Assembly: GCF_027359395.1 (NCBI RefSeq)
Contig: NZ_CP114778.1
Location: 744,001 to 808,000 of the forward strand
Direction: 5' to 3'
From: Prochlorococcus marinus str. MIT 1013
GTDB lineage: Bacteria > Cyanobacteriota > Cyanobacteriia > PCC-6307 > Cyanobiaceae
Length of the DNA stretch: 64,000 nt
This document shows, one piece after another, positions 52,426 through 62,150 of this stretch. The notes under the pieces are model-generated. The model was not told the DNA's origin and did no database searches. It saw nothing but the letters and a program-made list of their open reading frames with translations. The stretch's first letter is position 1, and each line of letters begins with the position of its first letter. The position numbers and the translations under genes were made by a program.

Positions 52426-54264
52426 TTAAAATCTTTCTGGTCTAGGGTTTTTCCAAGTAGAAACAAAACCATCTGTTTTCAAAGATTTAGCTCGCCTTTC
52501 AAGAATTTCTCTATTAAGTCTCCAAACGCTATATACCCCGAAGTTACCTAAGACTTTTGGATTAAGTCCTTGCCAATAAGGTTTTTCCACTGATCTTTTA
52601 TCAATAAGTAAAAGGATAGTTTCTGAGCCATTGGAACCATAGATAGGTATCCCTTCCCAGCCTCTTCTCTTCTCATTTTTAAGTCGATCTATAACATTTA
52701 TCAAAGCATTTTTAGATCTACCTTCAAAAACAATGACCTGATTAGTATAAAAATGAATTGATGGTTTCATAGCCCCTACCATAACTAAAGGCTCGTTTCT
52801 ATTTTGAGAATTTATAAGTAATTCTGAAGCTTGCCTTAACGGAAGTTGTCTTAACCTATCTGCCAATTCAAAAGTTGGTAACACAATCAGAAAATGGAAT
52901 ACAACTATAGGAATTTGTAAAATCAATAGTTTTCCATATATTTTTCTAGAGGAAAACATAATTCCTAGAACAGCAATTAAAAGGAATATGAATCCAGCTT
53001 TTTCAATTAAAAGACTATGGGTTAATTCTTCGGAAAACCTGGGTATCTCCGGATCATTAAGTAGCTGAATCCATAGTTTTGAAGAGAAGAGAATTATGGA
53101 AAAGAGTATGGATAAAAATATTGTTAATTTCCAAGCCAAAGATTTTAGGAATTCCTCTTTAAAATCATTAGTTAAGGAAAATGATATTAAAATTGATGCT
53201 GCAGGAGTTGCAGGAAGCCAATAGCTAGGTAGCTTTGTTGCTGAAATAGTAAAGAAGACAAAAACAGAAATTAACCAAAAAAATGAAAACTCAAATAACG
53301 ACTTATCTGGTTTTTTAATAACCCTTCTAGAGCATTTAAATATATTACAAAAATTCTTCCAAATACTTATCAATAAAAATGGAGTAAACGGTAAAGAAGC
53401 AATACATAATACTATTAAAAAAAACCACCAAGATTCTCCATGTGAATTTACTACTGACGTAAATCTTTGAAGATTGTGATACCCAAAGAAACTATCTAAA
53501 AAAGGTTTGCCCTCTATTAACAATTCAATTAAGTACCAAGGAAAACTAATAATAAAAACAATAAAAAATCCCGGAATTACCCTTAATGTTTTTAAAGTTC
53601 TAAAAAAATCATTTTGAAATAAAGCAAAAAAGAAAATTGTTAACCCAGATAGCACCAATGAGACAGGACCTTTAGTTAAAACTGCCAATGACAAAAAGAT
53701 CCAAGACAGCCACCAAACTTCTCCTTCTGGATTAGCGTATCTTCTCCATTTAAAAAGTAAGCAAACACCTAGAGTGCTGCAAAGCAGAGCATCACTTACG
53801 GCAATCCTTCCCCAAATTATTACTAAAGGCGACAATGCAAATAACAACGAAGTAGAAACTGCAGTTCTTCTAGTGAAATTATTTTCTTCTTGGGGATATC
53901 TCATCATTGTGTCCCCTAAAACAAGCATTAAAAAAATTGTTGATAATGCCGAGGGAAGTCTGGCAGCCCATGTTCCTAGAGGGTCCCAAGAAGTATTACC
54001 TGGAAATGAAAATCCTATCCCCATCAACCAATAAACCAAAGGAGGTTTATCAAAGCGAGGTAGTCCATTTACTTGAGGAGTTAACCAATTTCCTGTTTCT
54101 GCCATTGTTCTACTTGCTGCAGCAAACAGGGGGGGTGTTTCGTCAACTAAACCTGTTGTGCCTAATTGAAAAACAAAGATTATTAATCCAAAAAATAAAA
54201 TACAAAGAAGACCTCTTCTTCTTTGCTTCAAAGTTGGGGGAAATGATTTCGTTAAACTTTTCAA
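52426..54264 (-). CDS. GT39/ArnT-like polyprenyl-phosphate glycosyltransferase
   Basis: A 612-residue integral membrane glycosyltransferase of the PMT/ArnT type, which moves sugars from polyprenyl phosphate to lipid or protein acceptors on the periplasmic side. About eleven to thirteen membrane segments; the first loop has GLVDETPPLFAAASRTMAETGNWLTPQVNG, with the catalytic Asp-Glu typical of GT39/GT83, and NGLPRFDKPPLVYWLM. It is the last gene of a leftward three-gene operon (6 bp after the GT4 gene). Confidence 0.9.
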   Translation of the reverse strand: MKSLTKSFPPTLKQRRRGLLCILFFGLIIFVFQLGTTGLVDETPPLFAAASRTMAETGNWLTPQVNGLPRFDKPPLVYWLMGIGFSFPGNTSWDPLGTWAARLPSALSTIFLMLVLGDTMMRYPQEENNFTRRTAVSTSLLFALSPLVIIWGRIAVSDALLCSTLGVCLLFKWRRYANPEGEVWWLSWIFLSLAVLTKGPVSLVLSGLTIFFFALFQNDFFRTLKTLRVIPGFFIVFIISFPWYLIELLIEGKPFLDSFFGYHNLQRFTSVVNSHGESWWFFLIVLCIASLPFTPFLLISIWKNFCNIFKCSRRVIKKPDKSLFEFSFFWLISVFVFFTISATKLPSYWLPATPAASILISFSLTNDFKEEFLKSLAWKLTIFLSILFSIILFSSKLWIQLLNDPEIPRFSEELTHSLLIEKAGFIFLLIAVLGIMFSSRKIYGKLLILQIPIVVFHFLIVLPTFELADRLRQLPLRQASELLINSQNRNEPLVMVGAMKPSIHFYTNQVIVFEGRSKNALINVIDRLKNEKRRGWEGIPIYGSNGSETILLLIDKRSVEKPYWQGLNPKVLGNFGVYSVWRLNREILERRAKSLKTDGFVSTWKNPRPERF

Positions 54265-54270
54265 TTAATC

Positions 54271-55374
54271 TTAAAATTCTGCAGATAAATTTTTATTTAA
54301 GCCTTTATTAAGCCAATTCTCAACACGTTCTGCAAAAACTTTATTGGTGGCTTTCTTTTCAAACCAATCCCTACAATTTTTTCTTTTGATTTTAGAGACA
54401 AGTTTTGTTGCTTTTATCATTCCTTCTATATCATTAGGCTTAACCAAAAAGCCATTGAATCCATCTTCTATCAATTCACCAGGTCCTCCAAGATCATATG
54501 CAATCACTGGAACTCCACAAGCCATCGCTTCAACAATAACGTTCCCGTAAGCTTCATTCCATTTAGGAGTGTTTATTAAAGCCCTACATCTTCCTAGTTG
54601 TTCCTGAAATTTATTCGTTGGAATGAATCCTTTCCACTCAATAATTTCTTTTTTAAAAATGTTTTCAGTTTTTGATGCATATTCTTTATCTTCAATAAGT
54701 CCCCAAACTAATAATTTTTCACCTAAATCATTTGCAACTCTTACTGCATCTTCTAAACCTTTCTCTGGTGCGATTCTTCCAGCCCAACCTAAAGGACCAT
54801 TTTCATTTTTATTGTATAAATAATTTTTCTTATCAAAACCATTACCAACAATTATTGGATCAGTTTTTAAGTCGTAATCTTTTGATTGTATTTTTGTATG
54901 AAAAGCCAACTGAAAAGGGAATAAATGACTTATTTCACTAATAATTTCTTTCATTATTAGTGATTCAGCACCCATACTAATTAAATGAAATATTTTAATT
55001 CCTTGAGTCTTTGTTAACCATAACGGAAGCCAATCGTATGCAAAGTTAATAACTGCGTCAGCTTGATTTGCTAAATCAAGCGCAGCTTCCCATAGCTTCG
55101 GTAAAACACTATTAGAGGGAATTATAACTGGATCTGTTTTATTCTGATGTTGCCAACTAGGTTGATCAATTCCATCGATTAATTTTATTTCAAGTAATTC
55201 ACTTTCAAAAGGTAATTTTGACCCTTTTGGTGCAATTAAAATAATTTTATGACCTAATAAAATTAATCCTTTTATAAGAGAAATAATAGTAAGTTCAACT
55301 CCACCACCTTTACCACTCCCTAGGCAACCTATAGGTGTGCTTACAAGAATAAGTTTTAATTGCTTATTGACCAA
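54271..55374 (-). CDS. GT4-family glycosyltransferase
   Basis: A 367-residue GT-B retaining glycosyltransferase. It has a Gly-rich N-terminal motif (GCLGSGKGGGVELTIISLIKGL), a central LGWAGRIAPEKGLEDAVRVA and the C-terminal NEAYGNVIVEAMACGVPVIAYDLGGPGELI, the EX7E-type nucleotide-sugar site. Cell-envelope polysaccharide synthesis is likely given its operon with the GT39 enzyme (6-bp gap) and the EamA transporter upstream (5-bp gap). The donor and acceptor are unknown. Confidence 0.92.
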   Translation of the reverse strand: MVNKQLKLILVSTPIGCLGSGKGGGVELTIISLIKGLILLGHKIILIAPKGSKLPFESELLEIKLIDGIDQPSWQHQNKTDPVIIPSNSVLPKLWEAALDLANQADAVINFAYDWLPLWLTKTQGIKIFHLISMGAESLIMKEIISEISHLFPFQLAFHTKIQSKDYDLKTDPIIVGNGFDKKNYLYNKNENGPLGWAGRIAPEKGLEDAVRVANDLGEKLLVWGLIEDKEYASKTENIFKKEIIEWKGFIPTNKFQEQLGRCRALINTPKWNEAYGNVIVEAMACGVPVIAYDLGGPGELIEDGFNGFLVKPNDIEGMIKATKLVSKIKRKNCRDWFEKKATNKVFAERVENWLNKGLNKNLSAEF

Positions 55375-55379
55375 TTAAA

Positions 55380-56330
55380 TCAAGCCTCTTCTATTAATTT
55401 CTTATTACTATTACCACCCCAGAACCTTCTTCTCTGGCTAACAAATAGTACTGACATTAAAACCAAAACAACTCCAACCCACTGAAGTAGAAAAAGTCTC
55501 TCGCCTAACCAAATTCCACCAGTAATCAATGCAAATACAGGAGTTAAAAATGCAAGAGTACTAAAGCTTGTTAATTCTTTACGGCTTGCAAACCAAAAAA
55601 ATAATCCATAGGCCAATGCGCTTCCAAACAAACTTGAATAAGACATCAAAGTCCATTCAAAAGCAGACCAATCAGGTACCAATGGCCAATTTTTATCGAA
55701 GACATGCCAAAAAAGAAGGGGGACGCTGCCTAAAACCATGTGCCATCCTGTTACTGCGACAGGATCACTGTTTTTACAAGCGAAACGAATAAGCACCGTC
55801 CCTAAAGCCATAGAGCCGGCTGCGCATATCATCCAAACCTCTCCATGGCTTAAAAAATTACTTCCTGATTCAAATTTGCCAAGCAAAAACCAATTTCCAA
55901 GCAACTCAGTAGGAACTCCGAGACAAATTATTCCCACCAAACCAAGTATCAAGCCGATCCATCCAATTGGATTTATTGCATCTCCAAACAAAATTCTTGC
56001 TAATAAAGCAACCATCAGAGGTTGGGAATCTATAAGAACAGAACCCAAACCTGCTCCTGTTTCCATTAAACCTTTTGCTAGAAAAATCTGAAAAAGGGTT
56101 GCGTCAATCAAAGTAAATACGAAAAACCACACCAAATCATCTTTTGAAATATTCCAACTTCTCTTTAAGAAAGGCACTGAAGCCAAAACCACTAAACCTG
56201 CGGGCAAAAGCCTTAGTGAGGCAACAATCTCGGGTCCCGCGGCATTAACCAAAGGCGCCATAGCCGCCATTGAGGTACCCCAAAGAGCGAACGGCAAGAT
56301 CATCAAAAACCAATTCCAAATGACAAACAT
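55380..56330 (-). CDS. EamA/DMT-family transporter
   Basis: A ten-helix drug/metabolite transporter with two EamA halves. From the ATG at 56330 it has 316 residues and begins MFVIWNWFLMILPFALWG, the usual first helix; upstream in-frame residues are unrelated. Halves begin near residue 9 and near AAGSMALGTVLIRFACKNSD. The family exports amino acids or other metabolites; the substrate is unknown. It heads the leftward operon with two glycosyltransferases and is divergent from sppA (53-bp gap). Confidence 0.9.
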   Translation of the reverse strand: MFVIWNWFLMILPFALWGTSMAAMAPLVNAAGPEIVASLRLLPAGLVVLASVPFLKRSWNISKDDLVWFFVFTLIDATLFQIFLAKGLMETGAGLGSVLIDSQPLMVALLARILFGDAINPIGWIGLILGLVGIICLGVPTELLGNWFLLGKFESGSNFLSHGEVWMICAAGSMALGTVLIRFACKNSDPVAVTGWHMVLGSVPLLFWHVFDKNWPLVPDWSAFEWTLMSYSSLFGSALAYGLFFWFASRKELTSFSTLAFLTPVFALITGGIWLGERLFLLQWVGVVLVLMSVLFVSQRRRFWGGNSNKKLIEEA

Positions 56331-56383
56331 AAGGTCAGAAAGCAATCTCCTTTTTAAGATCAATAAAGTTATGCATAATTTGA

Positions 56384-57193
56384 ATGATTTGGCCCTTGAG
56401 ACGCAAATCCAAAAAAAGGATGGCACGAATCTGTATTGAAGGTCCTATCAATGCAGAAACTCGAAAAAATGTTCTAAAAGCATTAAAGCAAATTGAAGAA
56501 AGAGAGTTCCCAGCCCTATTACTTCGCATTGATAGTCCTGGAGGAACAGTTGGTGATAGCCAAGAAATCCATAGTGCTCTCTTGAGACTAAGAGAAAAAG
56601 GTTGTCATGTTGTAGCCAGTTTTGGCAATATTTCAGCCTCAGGAGGAGTCTATATAGGAGTAGGTGCTGAAAAAATTGTTGCCAACCCAGGAACAATAAC
56701 AGGCTCTATTGGTGTGATTTTAAGAGGAAATAACTTATCTAAGTTATTAGAAAAAGTTGGTATTAAATTTGAGACGGTGAAAAGTGGAATTTATAAAGAC
56801 ATCCTTTCACCTGATCGAGCTTTATCAACTGAAGAAAGGGCACTACTTCAATCTCTAATTGATAGCAGTTATGAACAATTTGTTATGGCAGTTTCAAGAG
56901 GAAGAAATTTAACACCAGAAGTTGTTAAGAGTTTTGCCGATGGGAGAGTTTTTACCGGAGAGCAAGCTAAAGAATTTGGTCTGGTTGATGAGATTGGTGA
57001 TGAAAACGATGCAAAATTACTTGCTATTAAAATTGCAAACCTAGATGAAAAAACAAAGCCAATCACCTTTGGTAAATCCAAAAAGAAATTATTAGGGTTT
57101 TTACCAGGTGGAAAATTAATCCACAATCTTCTAAATACATTAAACATGGAGTTCGAGGGAAATGGACAAATCCTTTGGCTCTATAAACCATGA
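56384..57193 (+). CDS. sppA: Signal peptide peptidase SppA
   Basis: A 269-residue SppA36-type serine protease that degrades cleaved signal peptides at the membrane. The nucleophile is Ser86 (SASGGVYIG) and the general-base Lys is Lys138 in SGIYKD, 52 residues apart as in characterised SppA36 enzymes. FADGRVFTGEQAKEFGLVDEIGD is a family hallmark. A clear N-terminal membrane span is missing, so it may be a soluble or peripherally attached form. The stop overlaps aroH by 4 bp. Confidence 0.94.
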   Translation: MIWPLRRKSKKRMARICIEGPINAETRKNVLKALKQIEEREFPALLLRIDSPGGTVGDSQEIHSALLRLREKGCHVVASFGNISASGGVYIGVGAEKIVANPGTITGSIGVILRGNNLSKLLEKVGIKFETVKSGIYKDILSPDRALSTEERALLQSLIDSSYEQFVMAVSRGRNLTPEVVKSFADGRVFTGEQAKEFGLVDEIGDENDAKLLAIKIANLDEKTKPITFGKSKKKLLGFLPGGKLIHNLLNTLNMEFEGNGQILWLYKP

Positions 57194-57567
57194 ATTTCCA
57201 AAATGAATTTACTAATCTCTGTGCATTGAGAGGGGCAACGACTTGTGAAAACAATTCTGTTGAGTCAATCACTTCAGCGGTAGAAGAATTGCTAGTTGAA
57301 TTAGTCTCAAGAAATAATTTGATCCCAGATCAAATTATTTCTGTTACTTTTTCCGTCACATCAGACTTAGATGCTTGTTTCCCCGCCTCTATTGCTAGAA
57401 AAAAAACAGGCTGGGAAAAAATCGCACTTTTAGACTGCCAACAAATGTTTGTTAAAGACGACTTATCGAAATGTATTCGACTTCTTGCTTACGTTTCTTT
57501 AGCAAATAATCAGACACCCCAAAATCCTTATCTAGGGAAAGCAAAAAATTTACGTCCAGACAGATAA
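57190..57567 (+). CDS. aroH: Chorismate mutase, AroH type
   Basis: A monofunctional chorismate mutase of the trimeric AroH fold, converting chorismate to prephenate for Phe/Tyr synthesis. The 125 residues include LCALRGATTCENNSVESI and SVTFSVTSDLDACFPASIAR, the active-site stretch, and CIRLLAYVS. The ATG overlaps the sppA stop as ATGA, so the two are translationally coupled, though their roles are not linked. Confidence 0.95.
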   Translation: MNFQNEFTNLCALRGATTCENNSVESITSAVEELLVELVSRNNLIPDQIISVTFSVTSDLDACFPASIARKKTGWEKIALLDCQQMFVKDDLSKCIRLLAYVSLANNQTPQNPYLGKAKNLRPDR

Positions 57568-57663
57568 ATTAAGATTTTTCCCAACAACCACTTATATTTA
57601 AAAAAATCATGCTTATCCACTTGAAAATATTCAAGTGATTTATATTTCTGAAAAATTCAAATT

Positions 57664-58239
57664 ATGTCCAAGAAGAAATCATTATCAACCATCAAGAAAT
57701 TTGTTTTTATTGGATTTTCAGCTTTTTTGTTTGGAACAGGTGCTTCTCTCTTCACTCCAAAGTCTTCTGCATCCCCAGGATTCTTTGAACACCAATGGGA
57801 TCCAGAGCCAGGATACAAAAGATTAAAATATTATCAATCTGCTTCCGAAAGAAATGAAAGAGCTACTTATTACCTCTTTCTTAGAGGCAAGGAAAGAAAA
57901 GAAGATATTGTCAAATTGACCATTGCAGTTCCAAATTATTTTAAAGCAAAAATTAAGACCAAAAAATTAAGTCTCTGTAAAGTAAAAGTCGGAGGATATA
58001 CTGAAAGGACTCGTTGTATAGAAAATATTCCTTCTCTAATTGAAGTTAACAATAAACAAACTTCTATTGAAATCTTTCCAGAAAAGCCAATTCCATCCAA
58101 CAAGGATAATTACGCTGTAGTAATGAAAATATTTAATCCTAGAAAAAGAGGCATGTTTCAATTTCGAGCACTCTCTCAGAAATCAGGAGACATTCCTATC
58201 TCAACATATTTGGGCACTTGGAACATAGACGTTCAATGA
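57664..58239 (+). CDS. DUF2808 secreted protein
   Basis: A 191-residue protein with an N-terminal signal (about 13-36, FVFIGFSAFLFGTGASLF) and a beta-rich mature part typical of DUF2808, with WDPEPGYKRLKYYQS near the N-terminus and PSNKDNYAVVMKIFNPRKRGMFQFRA near the end. Such proteins are common in cyanobacteria and likely periplasmic or envelope-linked; function is unknown. Two Cys (LCKVKV and RCIENI) may form a disulfide. Confidence 0.85.
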   Translation: MSKKKSLSTIKKFVFIGFSAFLFGTGASLFTPKSSASPGFFEHQWDPEPGYKRLKYYQSASERNERATYYLFLRGKERKEDIVKLTIAVPNYFKAKIKTKKLSLCKVKVGGYTERTRCIENIPSLIEVNNKQTSIEIFPEKPIPSNKDNYAVVMKIFNPRKRGMFQFRALSQKSGDIPISTYLGTWNIDVQ

Positions 58240-58287
58240 GCTGATAAATTAACATCTATATCTAATCCAATACGAGAATAAATAAAA

Positions 58288-58425
58288 ATGACAAAAAGGA
58301 CCTTTGGAGGAACTAGTAGAAAAAGGAAAAGAGTTTCCGGCTTTAGAGTGAGAATGAGATCTCATACTGGAAGAAGAGTTGTGAGAACTCGCAGGAAACG
58401 TGGAAGAGCTCGTTTAACAGTCTAA
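58288..58425 (+). CDS. rpmH: 50S ribosomal protein L34
   Basis: A 45-residue basic protein read directly: [20 protein letters not shown], then a second half [13 protein letters not shown]. That is bacterial L34, with the conserved [11 protein letters not shown] and [13 protein letters not shown] signatures. It heads the rpmH-rnpA-yidC cluster conserved near bacterial replication origins, though in cyanobacteria this location is not a sign of an origin. Confidence 0.97.
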   Translation: MTKRTFGGTSRKRKRVSGFRVRMRSHTGRRVVRTRRKRGRARLTV

Positions 58426-58464
58426 ACATTCTTTTAAAGATACTTACAAGTAAAGTTTCTTCTA

Positions 58465-58851
58465 ATGGTTTTACCAAAACATATGCGACTCAAAGGTCAT
58501 AGATGTTTTGACTTCATTTATAAAGAGGGCTCAAGGTTTTATAGCCCTTCAATGGTTCTAAGGATTACAAAAGCAAATACAAAGCTTCAATCAAAAGGAT
58601 TTAACTCACATATTGGGTCCTCCATAAAATGTGCCATTTCAATAAGCAATAAAGTAAGCAAAAAATCAGTTACAAGAAATAAGCTTCGACGGTTATTTCA
58701 CCATCACTTGTCAGAAAGACTTTCTAATATCTCTTATGAAAATGAAGTTTGGGCTTTTATTTCCTTGAAACCTTCTTGCATGAAAAATTCTAATAGTGCG
58801 CTGCTTAGAGAATGTGACAAACTACTCTATAAGGCTGGAATAACAAAATGA
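58465..58851 (+). CDS. rnpA: Ribonuclease P protein component
   Basis: The protein subunit that assists the RNase P RNA in cutting the 5' leader of pre-tRNAs. The 128 residues include the RNR box in SNKVSKKSVTRNKLRRLF, with the N-terminal MRLKGHRCFDFIYKEGSRFYSPSMVLR. It follows rpmH by 39 bp and its stop overlaps the PH-domain gene by 4 bp (ATGA). Confidence 0.94.
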   Translation: MVLPKHMRLKGHRCFDFIYKEGSRFYSPSMVLRITKANTKLQSKGFNSHIGSSIKCAISISNKVSKKSVTRNKLRRLFHHHLSERLSNISYENEVWAFISLKPSCMKNSNSALLRECDKLLYKAGITK

Positions 58852-59258
58852 AAAACGGTCCTAACGAAGACATTTTTTACGAAGGCGGCCCTGCCAATGG
58901 TGATTTAATAATAAATTTGATGGCTGGTATAACACTTATAGGTTTACCTTTTACTTTTGGAGCGCTGGTTAGAGCTTTGTGGGTCAGATACAAAATTACG
59001 ACTCGTCGAATATCTGTTACAGGTGGCTGGCTAGGCAGAGACAAAACTCAAGTTGTTTATAGTCAAATAAGTGAAATCAGGGCAATTCCAAGAGGTTTAG
59101 GGTCTTATGGTGATATGGTTTTAGTCCTTAAAGATGGAGCTCGCTTAGAGATGAGATCACTTCCAAATTTTAGAGAAACAGAATCATATATTCTTCAAAA
59201 AATAGAAAATTCACCCACCAATAAACTTGTTAAAGACGTTCAGGGCTTTTCAAACTAA
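58848..59258 (+). CDS. PH-domain (YdbT/bPH2-like) membrane protein
   Basis: A 136-residue protein with one or two N-terminal membrane segments (LMAGITLIGLPFTFGALVRALW) and a bacterial PH-like domain: YKITTRRISVTGGWLGRDKTQVVYSQISEI and GDMVLVLKDGARLEMRSLPNF. It lies between rnpA and yidC, where many cyanobacteria have it, so a membrane-insertion-related role is plausible but unproven. Confidence 0.85.
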   Translation: MKNGPNEDIFYEGGPANGDLIINLMAGITLIGLPFTFGALVRALWVRYKITTRRISVTGGWLGRDKTQVVYSQISEIRAIPRGLGSYGDMVLVLKDGARLEMRSLPNFRETESYILQKIENSPTNKLVKDVQGFSN

Positions 59259-59342
59259 TGAGCCCTCGCAAATATGTGAGACAAGAACACATCTTCTAAG
59301 GCAAACTGGCCTAACAAACTCAATCTTTCTAAATTAAAAACC

Positions 59343-60491
59343 GTGATCGGGTACATCTCAGACAATCTACTTATCCCGATCCTAGATTTTTTCTACGGAT
59401 TAGTTCCTAGTTATGGACTAGCGATTGTCGCATTAACTATAGTTATACGTCTAGCACTTTTTCCTCTTAGCGCTGGCTCCATCAGAAGCGCGAGAAGGAT
59501 GAAGATAGCTCAGCCTGTAATGCAAAAAAGGCAGGCTGAGATCAAAAGTCGCTACGCAAGCAATCCTCAAAAGCAACAAGAAGAGTTAGGGAAATTAATG
59601 GGTGAATTTGGTAGTCCTTTAGCTGGATGCCTTCCTCTTCTTGTTCAGATGCCTATCTTGTTTGCATTATTTGCAACTTTGAGGGGTTCACCTTTTGCTG
59701 ACGTACCATATCTGGTAAATATTAAAGTTCTGCCTTCAGACCAATTAGCTGCTGTAGAACCCAAACCTTTCAAGACAGCAAAACATTCCATATTTATTAC
59801 TGAAAAAAATCATTTTCCTGTTATTGCATCTCTTCCTGGAGGCACAAAAATAGGTTCAGGTGAGAAAGTTAAAATCAATTTACAAACAATTAGTGGTGAT
59901 TCATACGTCAACGAATTGCAGAAATACGAAAATGGAGCTAAATTTTCTCCTTCTTGGAAAGTCACAAAAGGAGAAGAGGTTGTACAAGTATCCGCAGACG
60001 GAACTGTAAGTGCAATTAATCCTGGTGATGCGACAGTCGAAGCGAAGATTCCAGGTTTAGCAGCTAAAAGCGGTTTCTTGTTTATAAAAGCACTAGGAAA
60101 TGTTGGCTTTTATGTAGATGGTGCCATTCATTGGGATATTGCCATTCTAGTAGCAGGCTTTGGTTTAACACTTGTCATTTCGCAGGTCCTTTCGGGAAGA
60201 GGGATGCCTGTAAACAAACAACAATCAACTGCTAATAAAATTACACCTGTAATGATAACTGGAATGTTTTTATTCTTCCCTCTACCTGCTGGTGTTTTGC
60301 TTTATATGGTCATTGCAAATATTTTCCAAGGGTTACAAACTTTTCTTCTTAGTAGAGAATCTCTACCAGAGAATTTACAAAAAATTCTTGATGACCAATT
60401 AAAACAGCAAGATAAGACTTCGGTTTCTGTTACTGCAGAAGTAATATCAGATTCAGATAGATTACCTTTTGAACCAAAAAGTAATAAATAA
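59343..60491 (+). CDS. yidC: Membrane protein insertase YidC
   Basis: YidC/Oxa1/Alb3 insertase; in cyanobacteria it also serves thylakoid proteins. The start is GTG at 59343 ([19 protein letters not shown]). The 382 residues have the first Oxa1 helices ([23 protein letters not shown]), a cytoplasmic hairpin ([20 protein letters not shown], in part), [16 protein letters not shown], a long non-membrane insert (about 125-255) as in the cyanobacterial form, and the last helices [17 protein letters not shown]. Confidence 0.96.
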   Translation: MIGYISDNLLIPILDFFYGLVPSYGLAIVALTIVIRLALFPLSAGSIRSARRMKIAQPVMQKRQAEIKSRYASNPQKQQEELGKLMGEFGSPLAGCLPLLVQMPILFALFATLRGSPFADVPYLVNIKVLPSDQLAAVEPKPFKTAKHSIFITEKNHFPVIASLPGGTKIGSGEKVKINLQTISGDSYVNELQKYENGAKFSPSWKVTKGEEVVQVSADGTVSAINPGDATVEAKIPGLAAKSGFLFIKALGNVGFYVDGAIHWDIAILVAGFGLTLVISQVLSGRGMPVNKQQSTANKITPVMITGMFLFFPLPAGVLLYMVIANIFQGLQTFLLSRESLPENLQKILDDQLKQQDKTSVSVTAEVISDSDRLPFEPKSNK

Positions 60492-60548
60492 TTTCAGGAC
60501 CAACTTATTATATAAATGATGTCTTATCTATAATCATAGATTCAACTT

Positions 60549-62027
60549 ATGTCTCATTGGGACGAACAACTTGATCTACTAATTAGAGCAAGAACTCCAA
60601 TTATTTGGATAAGGAGTAATGAAGAAGAAAGAGTTGAAACTCTTTTAAAAAATTCTACTAAGAGACTTTCGCCAAGAAGACTTGCAACTTGGGATTATAT
60701 AGATGGGATTGGTAATATTCTTAATTCCAATAAAATTGGCTCTAGGCAGCCAATGGCTGTTCTTGAATGGATTAAAAAACTGGATGAAAGTTCTCCAACG
60801 ATACTTTTGTTAAAAGATTTTCACCATTTTTGTGAAGATCCAGGCATCCTAAGAATGTTGAAAAATTTAACTGTCTATCTTAGATCAAAGCCTCATTCAA
60901 TAATTATTAGTTCTGGCTTATGGAGCCCGGCAAACGATTTAGAAGAGGACCTAACTATTCTTGATCTCCCTCTACCTAAAGAAAATGAAATCAAAACACT
61001 TTTATCAAATATCTCTAAGGCAAGTAGTTCTCATTTAGAGGATAACGTTCTCAAGGAACTTACAAACGCATGTGGAGGTCTTAGTGAATCCAGAATTCGT
61101 AAAGTAGCTGCTAGAGCTCTGGCTCAAAGGGGTCAAATTGGCAAAGAAGATTTAATAGAAGTACTGGAAGAAAAACGCCAATCTATTGCTCGTAGCGAGG
61201 TGCTGGAATATTGCAAGACAGATAAGTCGCCAAATGATGTTGGAGGTTTACAAATATTGAAAGATTGGTTGAAGCAAAGAAAACAAGCTTTCTCAGAAGA
61301 AGCAAAAGATTTTGGATTGCCTTTACCCAAAGGGGTTTTGCTAGTCGGCCCTCAAGGAACAGGAAAATCTCTAGTAGCTAAAGCAATAGCAAATAGTTGG
61401 TCTATGCCCTTATTAAGACTTGATGTAGGTAGATTATTTGCTGGCTTAGTAGGAGCCAGTGAAGCACGAACAAGAGAAACCATTCAGCGCGCTGAAGCTA
61501 TGGCCCCTTGCATTTTGTGGATTGACGAAATTGACAAGGCTTTTGGTGGAGATGGAAGAAGTGATGGAGGAACCAGTCAAAGAGTCCTTGCAAATATTCT
61601 TACTTGGATGTCAGAAAAAACTTCTTCTGTTTTTCTTGTGGCCACTGCAAATGGAATTGATAAGCTTCCTGCTGAACTACTCAGAAAAGGAAGATTCGAT
61701 GAAATTTTCATGCTGGAATTACCCTCTAGGAATGAAAGACATCGCATCCTTGAACTTCATCTTCAAAAACGAAGACCTAATTTACAAATTGATTTAAAGG
61801 CTGCTGTTGATAGAACTGAGGGATTCTCTGGAGCAGAATTAGAACAAACTGTCATAGAAGCAATGTATTTTGCATTTGCAGAGAAAAGAGAGCTTCTTGA
61901 AGGAGATTTGATACTTGCTACAAGTCAACTTGTCCCTCTTTCTAGAACGGCAAGAGAACAACTTGAATCTTTAAAAGAATGGGCATCTGGTGGAAGAGCA
62001 AGAGCTTCATCACCAAAACTTTTTTAG
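60549..62027 (+). CDS. Ycf46-like AAA ATPase
   Basis: A 492-residue AAA+ protein of the Ycf46 group. The N-terminal half (about 1-230) is a degenerate AAA-like region. The C-terminal AAA module has Walker A GPQGTGKSLVAKAIA, Walker B ILWIDEIDKAFGG, an arginine-finger region LLRKGRFDEIFMLELPS and the helical lid with GFSGAELEQTVIEAMY. Ycf46 proteins are linked to photosynthesis regulation in cyanobacteria, e.g. CO2 uptake; the role here is inferred. Confidence 0.92.
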   Translation: MSHWDEQLDLLIRARTPIIWIRSNEEERVETLLKNSTKRLSPRRLATWDYIDGIGNILNSNKIGSRQPMAVLEWIKKLDESSPTILLLKDFHHFCEDPGILRMLKNLTVYLRSKPHSIIISSGLWSPANDLEEDLTILDLPLPKENEIKTLLSNISKASSSHLEDNVLKELTNACGGLSESRIRKVAARALAQRGQIGKEDLIEVLEEKRQSIARSEVLEYCKTDKSPNDVGGLQILKDWLKQRKQAFSEEAKDFGLPLPKGVLLVGPQGTGKSLVAKAIANSWSMPLLRLDVGRLFAGLVGASEARTRETIQRAEAMAPCILWIDEIDKAFGGDGRSDGGTSQRVLANILTWMSEKTSSVFLVATANGIDKLPAELLRKGRFDEIFMLELPSRNERHRILELHLQKRRPNLQIDLKAAVDRTEGFSGAELEQTVIEAMYFAFAEKRELLEGDLILATSQLVPLSRTAREQLESLKEWASGGRARASSPKLF

Positions 62028-62150
62028 ATTTCTAGTTGTTTTTAGTTTTAACAAAAGAAAAAGTAGTTCTTAATCCAGAAGAAATTAACAAGGGTGATTA
62101 TTTTTAGGAACAATTAACGATTAGGCTAAAGGGACTTAAATATTTAGATA